Of a stretch of 36,228 bases of DNA, positions 14,674-22,519 are shown piece by piece. The notes below the pieces were generated by a model, which ran no database searches, had not been told where the DNA came from, and was given only the letters and a program-made list of their open reading frames with translations. Positions within the stretch are counted from its first letter, which is position 1. Each line of letters opens with the position of its first letter. Source of the stretch: Elusimicrobiota bacterium. Its GTDB lineage: Bacteria; Elusimicrobiota; Elusimicrobia; 2-02-FULL-39-32. The position numbers and the translations under genes are program-made. The stretch covers positions 1 to 36,228 of the forward strand of contig JAKFYJ010000084.1 of the NCBI GenBank assembly GCA_021730935.1, written 5' to 3'.

Positions 14674-16470
14674 TCAAGCGATGGCCCGGACGGAGCCCAT
14701 GTCGCGCTCTGCTTCGGGAATGTGAAATTGCTTTTGGCAGAGATCCTGATAAAGCCCGGGCTGGCCGGCCAAGCTCTGATGATTCCCTGTCTGTAAAATT
14801 TTACCGTGCTGCATCACCCAAATGATGTCCGCGTTCATGATCGTGGAAATTCGGTGGGCGATCACGAACGTCGTCCTGCCCTTCAAGAGCCGGCCGAGCG
14901 CTTCCTGAACGAAGGATTCTGAGATGGAATCCAGAGAAGATGTGGCTTCATCTAGGATGAGGATGCGGGGGTCTTTCAAGAAGACACGGGCTAGTGCGAT
15001 CCTTTGCTTTTGGCCTACAGAAAGCTGGTTTCCGCATTCGCCTGCCTCTGTCTGGTAACCTTTGGGAAGTCTGGCAATAAACTCATCCGCATGGGCCGAT
15101 TTGGCAGCCTGCAAGATTTCTTCTCTTGAGGCGAGAGGCTTTCCATATCGGATATTTTCTTCCAGAGTGCCGCTAAAAAGAACCGTTTCCTGCAAAACGA
15201 CGCCAATTTGTTCCCGAAGCGATTTCAGCGCGGCATGCCGTATGTCCATCCCGTCGATTCTAATGGACCCTATGCCCGGATCATAAAATCTAAGTAAAAG
15301 GTTCACCAGGGTTGTTTTGCCGGAACCGCTTGGCCCCACCAAAGCGACCAGCGAGCCCGGCTCCACTTCCGCATTGATGTCGAGGAGCGCTTCTCTTTCC
15401 GGGTTGTAGGAAAAAGAAACGTGTTTGAAAATAACCCGACCCTGCTGGATGACGAGAGGATGCGCATCTTTATCTTCCGACACTTCCGGCAAGGTATCCA
15501 GAATACCATAGATTCTCTCCATAGCCACAATTGAGTTTTGCAGGATTACATTTAACTCCGTCAGACGCGTGAGCGGCAGATAGAACGGCGCCAGATAACC
15601 GTAAAAAGCGATCAAAGTACCCAGGGTGATCTCTCCTTTCAGATATTGCGTCCCTCCGTACCAGAAGACGATGATCGGCGCAAGCCGCACCAGAAACTCC
15701 GTGACCGTATGCGCCTTGGCTTGAAGATGGACGCCTTCCATGATGTTTTCGAAATAGCCTTTGCTCTCGTCATAAAACCTTTGGGATTCTGCCTGCTCCG
15801 CCGTGAAAGACTTGGTAACCTTGATGCCAGAAATCCTTTCATGCAGGCTGCCCGAGAGCTGCTCCAGCCTTTCCTGCACTTCCCGGCTAGTCTCCTTGAT
15901 TTTCTTGTTGAGCCGGTTGGAATGATAGACGTAAAAAGGGAAAATGAGGATCGAGACGAGCGCCATTTTTGGGTGGATGGCAAACATCACGATCAGCAAA
16001 GTAACGAGGACGGAACAGTCCATGAATGTATTAGTGATCGCATTCCCAACAATATTTTGGGCGATATTAATATCGTTGATGATATATGAGATGATGCCTC
16101 CTGTTTTGTGCTTCTCAAAGAAGTTCAACGACATTTTCTGAATGTGTTCGAAAAGCCTGTAACGCAGGTCAAATATAAATTGGTTTCCAACTTTGCCTCC
16201 CAACGTGAACCTGAAATAAGTGACTACTCCTAAAACAATGCAGACGACCAATAAAAGCAAGGAAACGGAGCTCAAGGTGTGAAGCCGGGCGCCCATGGGA
16301 CCTGTGGAAAGCAGGACGCCATCGATCAGCTTCCCGAATGCCCATGGGAATACCAGGACGATGTTCTGTTTTAGAACTCCGCAAAGCGTGGTTAGCAGGA
16401 TTAAACCGCGATAGGGCTTGATCTGCGCTGCAAACCGCTTGATGATAGCAAGGGTCTTATTTTCTTTCAA
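14674..16470 (-). CDS. ABC exporter-type half transporter, 598 aa
   Basis: The N-terminal 300 residues carry about six membrane helices of the MsbA-type exporter fold, beginning near LILLTTLCGVLKQNIVLVFPWAFGKLIDGVLL. The C-terminal ATPase has Walker A GPSGSGKTTL, signature LSVGQKQR, Walker B ILILDEATSSLD and a switch His in VIAHRIST. One chain holds one transmembrane and one ATPase domain, so it should act as a homodimer in the inner membrane. It lies flush between the ferredoxin fusion (0 bases) and cbiX. The substrate is unknown. Context suggests a corrinoid, cobalt-related compound or a tetrapyrrole; some exporter-fold proteins are known to import cobalamin. Confidence 0.92.
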   Translation of the reverse strand: MKENKTLAIIKRFAAQIKPYRGLILLTTLCGVLKQNIVLVFPWAFGKLIDGVLLSTGPMGARLHTLSSVSLLLLVVCIVLGVVTYFRFTLGGKVGNQFIFDLRYRLFEHIQKMSLNFFEKHKTGGIISYIINDINIAQNIVGNAITNTFMDCSVLVTLLIVMFAIHPKMALVSILIFPFYVYHSNRLNKKIKETSREVQERLEQLSGSLHERISGIKVTKSFTAEQAESQRFYDESKGYFENIMEGVHLQAKAHTVTEFLVRLAPIIVFWYGGTQYLKGEITLGTLIAFYGYLAPFYLPLTRLTELNVILQNSIVAMERIYGILDTLPEVSEDKDAHPLVIQQGRVIFKHVSFSYNPEREALLDINAEVEPGSLVALVGPSGSGKTTLVNLLLRFYDPGIGSIRIDGMDIRHAALKSLREQIGVVLQETVLFSGTLEENIRYGKPLASREEILQAAKSAHADEFIARLPKGYQTEAGECGNQLSVGQKQRIALARVFLKDPRILILDEATSSLDSISESFVQEALGRLLKGRTTFVIAHRISTIMNADIIWVMQHGKILQTGNHQSLAGQPGLYQDLCQKQFHIPEAERDMGSVRAIA

Positions 16471-17436
16471 CTATGCTCTCTCCATCTTTACCGTTGAATA
16501 TACCTCATAAATTCCCGAGCCCGGATCGATTTCCAGGAGTTCTTCGTAACCCTGTTCTCCAGGGACCAAAACCTTCTGAAGGCGGCGCTCGCCGGGCTTG
16601 CGCTCCATTTTATCGATGAAACAAATCCGTCCGTTCTCCTTAATCAGTTGATGGGACTCCGCATTCCCACCGCTTCCAAAGGACCATGCTTCGATCTTTC
16701 CGTCGGCATTGGAGCCTATCATCACAAAAGAGTTATAAGTCTCTTGTTTTCCTTCAATAAGATACGTGGTTCCCGCCCGCAGGCTGATAAAGCGGCCATC
16801 GGCTTCCCAGGAACCGGTCGTCTCTTTCCAAAATGTTCCTGGGCCCGCGAGATAGCTGCCTTCTCCCCGGAAGAGGCCCACCAGAAATTCAAACTTTTTA
16901 AGAGCGACGCTGGGTTTTCTGCGGTCTTGCTTGGGATTAAACAAGAAGGGTTCGGCGTCCAAAGCCTGGATTAGAGCGTTCGAGCTGTTTGCGGCGCGTT
17001 TTACGTATTTGAGGACTGCACTCAAATCATTGTCTGTTTCAAATTGGGAAAACATTTGGCAATTCTCGCCAACTCGCAGAGTGGCGACCGGCGACTGGTT
17101 GCAGGGGCCTTGGCATTTGGTAGTTAGGATGGAACAATTATGCTCATGCGCCAGCTTTTCCAAGCCTTCTTCAGAAATATCAAACTTGCGGCGCTTGGAG
17201 CAGGATTTCCCGGTGCAGATAAAAAGGCGGGAAGCGTCTTCCATAAAGATTTCTTGGGCTTGTGCAAGCGAGTCCTGCAGATCAGCCTCATGTCGGATGT
17301 AATCGTTTTTCCGGAGGTAGGATTGGAAGCGCTCCAGGGCCTCCGGGCTCCAATGGTTCTGAGTCCTCACGACGAAGGCGAGCGTCAAATCATTCAATTC
17401 TGAGGAAAGGTTTTTGTTCAATTGTTGAGCAAGCAT
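16471..17436 (-). CDS. Thioredoxin-like [2Fe-2S] ferredoxin (CbiW-like) fused to a lipocalin-like domain, 321 aa
   Basis: Residues 70-145 look like a thioredoxin-fold ferredoxin: LFICTGKSC followed by KCQGPC gives Cys74-x4-Cys79 and Cys108-x3-Cys112, the usual cluster spacing. CbiW, a ferredoxin known beside cbiX in Bacillus-type clusters, is the closest role I can suggest. Residues 180-321 form a separate beta-rich domain (FEFLVGLFRGEGSY, WEADGRFISLRAGTTY, EAWSFGSGG) resembling DUF1579-like lipocalin barrels. The first 65 residues are helical. It begins 8 bases after tonB and abuts the ABC exporter gene. The fusion suggests that the redox domain acts on a ligand held by the barrel. Confidence 0.8.
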   Translation of the reverse strand: MLAQQLNKNLSSELNDLTLAFVVRTQNHWSPEALERFQSYLRKNDYIRHEADLQDSLAQAQEIFMEDASRLFICTGKSCSKRRKFDISEEGLEKLAHEHNCSILTTKCQGPCNQSPVATLRVGENCQMFSQFETDNDLSAVLKYVKRAANSSNALIQALDAEPFLFNPKQDRRKPSVALKKFEFLVGLFRGEGSYLAGPGTFWKETTGSWEADGRFISLRAGTTYLIEGKQETYNSFVMIGSNADGKIEAWSFGSGGNAESHQLIKENGRICFIDKMERKPGERRLQKVLVPGEQGYEELLEIDPGSGIYEVYSTVKMERA

Positions 17437-17444
17437 ATCGCCCC

Positions 17445-18086
17445 CTATTGATCCAGCTTAAATTGCAAGGGAACTTCCACTTCCGACTCCACTTTGATCC
17501 CGTTGATGCGCGCGGGCTTGAATTTCCACTTCCTAACCGCAGCGGCGGCGGCATCATCCAAAATTTGAAAACCGGAGCTTTGCGCCAGGCTCACCGCCTT
17601 GGTTAGTCCTGCTTCCGAGACGGTCACGGCTAAAAGAACAAGGCCCTCTTGCCCTTCTTGCCTTGCGGCTTCCGGATACAAAGGCGGAGGGTTGCGGAAA
17701 TAGCCCGGGCGCGCTTCCGTAAAAGCTCCTTCGCCCGCGCGGCGGGTAATGGGGTCATTTCCAGGAACGGGGGAGCTGCCGTCGCCGATAGGGCGGCTTT
17801 GGGCTTCCTCTTTTACAACTTTCTCATCCGGCGAAACCAGATCATCCTCCGCTGGAATGTTTTGACTGAAGGCCGGCTCCGATACAGGAGCCATAGCACC
17901 GGTTTCCACCGGGAGAGCGGCGATCAAATCCACTTCATAGCCGGCATCCGAGCCGGACATGCCGAACTCCGCTTTCTGGAGGAGCCCCAATCCTCCGCTG
18001 AACAAAAATGCGACATGAATGGCGGCGGCGAAAACCAAGCCGAGCCAGCGGTCAGAGGGAATAAAATTTTGCGGGTCTTGCGTCAT
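17445..18086 (-). CDS. tonB: TonB family energy transducer, 213 aa
   Basis: One membrane anchor (LGLVFAAAIHVAFLFSGGLGLL) is at residues 14-35. An acidic, Pro-containing periplasmic stretch follows, and then a TonB C-terminal domain from about 130: NPPPLYPEAARQEGQEGLVLL, VSEAGLTKAVSLAQSSGF and AAAAVRKWKFKPA. It transmits proton-motive force from ExbB-ExbD to an outer-membrane receptor, most simply BtuB encoded six genes upstream. Its ATG overlaps exbD by 4 bases. The periplasmic linker is short compared with E. coli TonB. Confidence 0.92.
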   Translation of the reverse strand: MTQDPQNFIPSDRWLGLVFAAAIHVAFLFSGGLGLLQKAEFGMSGSDAGYEVDLIAALPVETGAMAPVSEPAFSQNIPAEDDLVSPDEKVVKEEAQSRPIGDGSSPVPGNDPITRRAGEGAFTEARPGYFRNPPPLYPEAARQEGQEGLVLLAVTVSEAGLTKAVSLAQSSGFQILDDAAAAAVRKWKFKPARINGIKVESEVEVPLQFKLDQ

Positions 18087-18493
18087 TTTTTTGTCGTTTG
18101 GATCGCTGTTTTCACGATGCCGGCCTTGCGCGCTTCGTCCAGAACAGTCACGATCTTGCCGAATTGCGCGGATTCATCTCCTTGAATGAAAATCTTGGGA
18201 TCGGAATGAGAAGATTTGAAATTCAGGAGCCTGCCTTGCAGGTTTTCCGGTTTCAAGAGTTCTTTATTGAAATAGACTTCGCCCTGGTCCGAGACGCTGA
18301 TCACGGCGGCGCCGGAGCGATCCTGGGATGCTCCCGTGGAAGCCGCCGGCAGGCGAACCTGCATTCCATGATTCTTAACCATAGACATGGAAACCATCAC
18401 GAACGTCGCCAGAAGAAAAAAGACGATGTCGATCAGAGGAATGATCTCGATGCGGGCTTTGCGAGGGGGGCGCGCGGCAGGAATCTTAATCAT
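18083..18493 (-). CDS. exbD: ExbD/TolR family proton-channel subunit, 136 aa
   Basis: A basic N-terminus (PAARPPRKARIE) leads into one membrane helix, IIPLIDIVFFLLATFVMVS, holding the conserved proton-carrying Asp22. The periplasmic domain ends with IFIQGDESAQFGKIVTVLDEARKAGI, a standard ExbD signature. It overlaps both exbB and tonB by 4 bases. Grouping with BtuB and BtuFCD assigns it to the B12-specific TonB complex. TolR is the alternative family name, but there is no tolA or pal nearby. Confidence 0.94.
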   Translation of the reverse strand: MIKIPAARPPRKARIEIIPLIDIVFFLLATFVMVSMSMVKNHGMQVRLPAASTGASQDRSGAAVISVSDQGEVYFNKELLKPENLQGRLLNFKSSHSDPKIFIQGDESAQFGKIVTVLDEARKAGIVKTAIQTTKK

Positions 18494-19167
18494 GAATTTC
18501 CACCTACCGCGAAAAGCTCGGCGTCGGGGCCGAATTGGATGAGCTCGCGAGGGCGGATGACCTGGAGCTTTTCCTTGGGCTGTGCTAAGAGCAATTCCGC
18601 CTGAGAGGCCGTCTCCTCGATTTCAGTGCGGACCTCCTCGGCTTTGGAATTCAAATAATTGAAAGGAACCAATGTCAGGATGGCGATTCCCAGCCCGAAG
18701 GCCGTGGCAATCAAGGCCTCCGCGATTCCACCCGTGATGGCGGCGGGAGCGTCCAGTTCGCTGGCGCCCAAAAGTCCAAACGCATGGATCATGCCCGTCA
18801 CTGTGCCCAACAAGCCAAGAAGAGGCGCGAGCGTGATAACTGTGTCAAGAATATTCGCTCCCCGGACATATTTTTTAAGGACCCGGGTGCTGGCATGGAT
18901 AACCGCGGCGGAGAAACCGCCGCTTTGCTCCAGTGAGTAAACTAGGATGCCGGCAAGGAAATCTTGCGACCCGTGGCCAATGGCGGCGGCGCCCTTTAAG
19001 TTGCCCCTCTGGATTTCTTGGAGCATGCGCTTGACCACTTCGGGATGGCGGCGGCGCCGCTCCCTAAGCAGAAAAAGAGCTCTTTCGATTACGACTCCCA
19101 GGGAAATAACGGATGTGGCCAGCAAGGGCCACATGATGGGTCCGCCTTTAATGAATAATGCGAGCAT
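18490..19167 (-). CDS. exbB: ExbB/TolQ family proton-channel subunit, 225 aa
   Basis: Three membrane helices are visible: GGPIMWPLLATSVISLGVVI near the N-terminus, TVITLAPLLGLLGTVTGMI, and ALIATAFGLGIAILTLVPFNYL. The conserved LLGLLGTVTGMI and AEALIATAFGL motifs of the MotA/TolQ/ExbB channel are intact. The C-terminal helix continues into the cytoplasm. It begins 11 bases after the 195-aa orphan and overlaps exbD by 4 bases. Together with exbD and tonB it should drive transport through BtuB. Confidence 0.94.
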   Translation of the reverse strand: MLALFIKGGPIMWPLLATSVISLGVVIERALFLLRERRRRHPEVVKRMLQEIQRGNLKGAAAIGHGSQDFLAGILVYSLEQSGGFSAAVIHASTRVLKKYVRGANILDTVITLAPLLGLLGTVTGMIHAFGLLGASELDAPAAITGGIAEALIATAFGLGIAILTLVPFNYLNSKAEEVRTEIEETASQAELLLAQPKEKLQVIRPRELIQFGPDAELFAVGGNS

Positions 19168-19178
19168 CGAAGTCTCCT

Positions 19179-19766
19179 TTAGTTGTTATTCGAGCCCAAG
19201 TACTCTTTCCTCAGGCTTTCCCACAAGCCCAGTTTGGACCAGTCCGGATCTTTTTGGCGCTCAAGTTTGTCATTCAAATAAGGGTTCGGCAAAAAAACGC
19301 TGATCATCTGCTCGCCTAAACCGTTCCAGAAACGCAGGCTCCAGCTTTTGGGAGCACAGGAACCGTCCAGTGTCCGCACGAACGCGGCCTTTCCGATCCG
19401 CCTTTGCCGGGCGTCTTCTTCCAGGTGGTCGCGGTTTACTTCCCCGTGCGTCACTTTGGCTTCATACTTGCCCACGCAAAGGTGGAAATGCCAGGGGCCC
19501 GCGTCCACCGTGAGATAGCCGTCCAGCATGCTAACCTTAGGCTTCTCGGTTAAGACCAGCTCGAAGACCGCGCCTTGAAGACAGGGACCAAAGCGCAGCT
19601 TGTTCCATTGGTTTTCGTAGAGGTCCTTAAAAAGCTTCTCCATTTTTATTGGAGAAGAGTCCATGTATTCGAACTCCATTTTTGAGCCGTCCAGGTTTTC
19701 AACGGTTTTTTTGGTTCCGGGCAGAATGGTTTCCGGTCCGGCGGTTTGGGTCATTGTTTCAGGCAT
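19179..19766 (-). CDS. Orphan protein with H-F-H motif, 195 aa, between btuD and exbB
   Basis: The family is not recognised with certainty. A polar N-terminus is followed by YENQWNKLRFGPCLQGAVFEL, then MLDGYLTVDAGPWHFHLCVG, then a charged helical insert, RIGKAAFVRTL, SWSLRFWNGLGEQMISVFLPNPYL and a helical tail. There is no signal peptide, so it is probably cytoplasmic. The central LTV-x(4)-W-H-F-H segment with a nearby Cys could bind a metal or tetrapyrrole, and it resembles the LTV...C-H-I-H segment of the 130-aa orphan next to cbiC. It overlaps btuD by 8 bases, so it is tied to import. A corrinoid or metal carrier handing over cargo inside the cell is a guess. Confidence 0.8.
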   Translation of the reverse strand: MPETMTQTAGPETILPGTKKTVENLDGSKMEFEYMDSSPIKMEKLFKDLYENQWNKLRFGPCLQGAVFELVLTEKPKVSMLDGYLTVDAGPWHFHLCVGKYEAKVTHGEVNRDHLEEDARQRRIGKAAFVRTLDGSCAPKSWSLRFWNGLGEQMISVFLPNPYLNDKLERQKDPDWSKLGLWESLRKEYLGSNNN

Positions 19767-20559
19767 AGGCTGCCTCCTTTATTGCATGGTTTAAAAATGT
19801 AAGCTGGACGGCGTCCAACTCGGGATCATGGCGGACGATGGATTGGATGTTGAAGACGCGTTCAATATTGGAAGGGATGAGCACTTCTTCCGGAGTCCCC
19901 TGGGCGACGATGCGGCCTTGAGACATGAGCACGAGCCTGTCGCAAAAGCGCGCGGCCATGTTCAAGTCGTGAATAACGATGACCGCGCCGATTTCCCGCG
20001 TGAGCGATTTCACCAAATCCAGGATGCGAATTTGGTGGTAGATGTCCAGGTGCGAGGTCGGTTCATCCAGAAGCAAAAATTGAGGAGTCTGCGCCAGTGC
20101 CCGCGCCAGGAAAACGGTCTGTTCCTCCCCGCCGGAAAGCTGGGTGATCATGCGGTCCTTGAACCGGTAGGTGTCCGTCATTCGGAGGGCTTGCTCAGCG
20201 ATGCGGTGGTCTTCGGGAGAAAACGATTCGAAGCGCCCGCGGTGCGGATGCCGGCCCATCAAGGCCACTTCCTGGGTGGGGAAAGCGAAGTCCGAGAACG
20301 TGTTCTGCGAGAGGATGGCGATTAAACGGGCCAGCTCTTTCCTTTTGAAAGAGGAAATAGCCCGGCCATCGATCCTGATTTCCCCGGAAGTGAGGGGAAG
20401 AGCCCCAAGGATCAAGCGCAGGAGCGTGGTTTTTCCCGAGCCGTTGTTGCCTATGATTCCCGTGAGCCGCCGGCAGGGAAAATCCAAAGAGACGCCCTCG
20501 AGAATCGTCTTCTCCTTGATTTTGAACGTCACGTTTTTTAAGGAAATGGTAGGGCTCAT
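19759..20559 (-). CDS. btuD: Corrinoid ABC importer ATPase BtuD
   Basis: This is the ATPase of a type II (FecCD/BtuCD) importer. It has Walker A IIGNNGSGKTTLLRLILG, Q-loop LARLIAILSQ, signature LSGGEEQTVFLARALAQ, Walker B FLLLDEPTSHLD and switch His in VIVIHDLNMA. The signature has E-E in place of the usual E-R/Q. At 266 aa it is normal. It overlaps btuC by 4 bases. Iron-siderophore or haem ATPases share this architecture; the B12 riboswitch upstream and BtuB in the same transcript support corrinoid uptake. Confidence 0.93.
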   Translation of the reverse strand: MSPTISLKNVTFKIKEKTILEGVSLDFPCRRLTGIIGNNGSGKTTLLRLILGALPLTSGEIRIDGRAISSFKRKELARLIAILSQNTFSDFAFPTQEVALMGRHPHRGRFESFSPEDHRIAEQALRMTDTYRFKDRMITQLSGGEEQTVFLARALAQTPQFLLLDEPTSHLDIYHQIRILDLVKSLTREIGAVIVIHDLNMAARFCDRLVLMSQGRIVAQGTPEEVLIPSNIERVFNIQSIVRHDPELDAVQLTFLNHAIKEAAYA

Positions 20560-21593
20560 GCTTTGACCTCTCTTTTGCTTTTAATCAGAAGATAAATGAA
20601 GAATGGCCCGCCCACGAAGGAAGTGACCACCCCGAGCCGCAGCTCTTCCGGCTTGATAAGAGTGCGGCAGATTAAGTCGGCCAAGGGCAGGAAACAGGCT
20701 CCTGCAAGGAAGCTCACGGGCAAAAGCATTTTGTGGTCCGGGCCCACCACCAGGCGCATGATGTGCGGAATCACCAGCCCGATAAACCCAATGGATCCGC
20801 TCACGGAAACGGAAACGCCGGCCACTAAAGCTGTTAGGACGAGAAGGATCCGGCGGGTCCAAATTACATTCACGCCTAGGCCGTGGGCGCTCTCTTCCCC
20901 GAAGAGCATGACGTTTAAGTCTCGGCCGTAGGCCAAAATCACAAAACAGGCCGGCAGGATGATGGGCAGGGACATTTTCACATGCATCCAACTTCTGCCA
21001 TCCAAGCCACCCATGTTCCAAAAAATGATCTGCCGGGCAATTTCCCAGTTATGCAAAGCCAAGGACAGTATGAATGACGACATGGAAACCGCCAGCCCTC
21101 CAACAGCGATGCCGGAAAGAAGCAGGATGTTCACGGGCGTCTTCCCATGTTCAGAGGCGATCACATAGACAAGAAACGTGCTGGCCAAAGCGCCCAGAAA
21201 CGCGGCGGCCGGCAAGGCATAGAGATAATTGGCAGCCCAGCCCATATAAATAGAAAGGACCGCGCCGAGAGCGCCCCCAGCGGTGGTTCCAATAATTCCA
21301 GGATCCGCCATCGGGTTTCTAAAAAGCCCCTGCATTACTGCCCCGCAGAGCGCCAGGGCTCCGCCCACGACAGCCGCGATCAACACGCGCGGCAATCGCA
21401 CCTGCAAAATGATCAGTTCTTGCGCTTTAGGCCATGCGGCATCCAAGGAAACGAAAGGAAACTTGCTGAATATGATGCCGGCGGTGCTTTGAAAAGGAAT
21501 CGTGACGCTGCCCACGGCTGTGGCCACAATCACAATCAAGCATAATGCGGCGGCCAAAAACCCGAGGACGGCTAGAAACTTACTGTTTTTCAT
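20556..21593 (-). CDS. btuC: Corrinoid ABC importer permease BtuC
   Basis: A FecCD-family inner-membrane permease of 345 aa with about ten helices. Family motifs are RLPRVLIAAVVGGALALCGAVMQG, NPMADPGIIGTTAGGALGAV, GSIGFIGLVIPHIMRLVVGPDH and LPLADLICRTL. It has a charged C-terminus. It overlaps btuF by 14 bases and btuD by 4. Two copies with two BtuD form the importer that accepts corrinoid from BtuF. Confidence 0.93.
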   Translation of the reverse strand: MKNSKFLAVLGFLAAALCLIVIVATAVGSVTIPFQSTAGIIFSKFPFVSLDAAWPKAQELIILQVRLPRVLIAAVVGGALALCGAVMQGLFRNPMADPGIIGTTAGGALGAVLSIYMGWAANYLYALPAAAFLGALASTFLVYVIASEHGKTPVNILLLSGIAVGGLAVSMSSFILSLALHNWEIARQIIFWNMGGLDGRSWMHVKMSLPIILPACFVILAYGRDLNVMLFGEESAHGLGVNVIWTRRILLVLTALVAGVSVSVSGSIGFIGLVIPHIMRLVVGPDHKMLLPVSFLAGACFLPLADLICRTLIKPEELRLGVVTSFVGGPFFIYLLIKSKREVKA

Positions 21594-22518
21594 TAAAAAT
21601 CTCCGGGTGCAGAAGCCGGGCTACAGCTTCCACGGCCTGGACGCTGTATTGCGAGGTGCTTTGAAAATATTTTCCAGGAAGAACATAGACTCGATTGTTT
21701 TTAATCGCATTCACAGTTTGAAGCGCCGGATTGGCCCGAAGTTCATCCGGAAAGGTCTCTTTCCCAGGGGAATAACCGCTCAGCAAAATCACTTCAGGGT
21801 CCCATTCAATCAGAGTCTCTTCGGAAACCTTAACGGTTCCCGTCAAGCCCTTTTCTGCCGCGATGTTAACGCCGCCGCCGCGAAGGATGAAGTCATCCGT
21901 CGTCCGGCCCTTGCCTGAGGTTCCTCCGCTGTAGCTGTAAGTCATGACGCGGGGGCGACCCTTGACGGTCTTCATTTTCGCTTCAATACCGGCCAGCTTG
22001 CGGTTCATGTCTGCAATCACTGCCTCGGCTTTTTTATCTTCTCCGATAGCGTGTCCGATTTTACGGATATTTGATTGGACTTCGGCAATGGAGTCTTGAG
22101 TTTCAATTTCCACAACCGGAAGTTGCGCGTTGAGTAGAAGCTTTATGAACTCCTTCCGGTTGGAAGCGAGCGCGAAAACGATATCGGGCTCGCAGGCAAG
22201 AATTTGTTCCACGTCCGCCTGAATTTTATGGGGAATGCCTTGAGCCCATCCGATGATGTTGGAAATAGTGGGTTCCAGGGAAAGCTGGGTCACTGCTTGA
22301 ACCCGGGACTTGTCCACTAGGGCGGAAAGGATCTCATCCACGGCCCAAGCCACGGAGACGATGCGTTGGGGAGGCCGCTCAAGCCGGAGCGTCCTCCCCT
22401 TGCCCGCATCGATGGTGCGCGGAAATCCTTGCTCGGCGGCTGGAGCCCCAAACAAGGAGGAAAGGGACCCCAGCACCAATGCAAGGAATAAAAAAGCTTT
22501 TGCCTTTTTAAATCTCAT
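21580..22518 (-). CDS. btuF: Periplasmic corrinoid-binding protein BtuF
   Basis: The start at ATG 22518 gives a normal secretion signal (MRFKKAKAFLFLALVLGSLSSLFGAPA). The frame is open to 22599, but that part lies inside btuB. The mature part is a class III binding protein with RIVSVAWAVDEILSALV, DVEQILACEPDIVFA, WDPEVILLSGYSPG and NNRVYVLPGKYF. It delivers corrinoid to BtuCD. The start is two bases after the btuB stop codon, so the two are coupled. No lipobox Cys is seen, so it should be soluble in the periplasm. A haem or siderophore binder would look the same; context decides. Confidence 0.9.
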   Translation of the reverse strand: MRFKKAKAFLFLALVLGSLSSLFGAPAAEQGFPRTIDAGKGRTLRLERPPQRIVSVAWAVDEILSALVDKSRVQAVTQLSLEPTISNIIGWAQGIPHKIQADVEQILACEPDIVFALASNRKEFIKLLLNAQLPVVEIETQDSIAEVQSNIRKIGHAIGEDKKAEAVIADMNRKLAGIEAKMKTVKGRPRVMTYSYSGGTSGKGRTTDDFILRGGGVNIAAEKGLTGTVKVSEETLIEWDPEVILLSGYSPGKETFPDELRANPALQTVNAIKNNRVYVLPGKYFQSTSQYSVQAVEAVARLLHPEIFNEKQ

Positions 22519-22519
22519 C

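Noticed and set aside
14674-16470. ABC transporter as a dedicated cobalt importer (CbiMNQO type)
   Set aside because: It has an exporter-type fold with fused membrane and ATPase domains, unlike CbiMNQO; no cobalt importer was recognised in the window.
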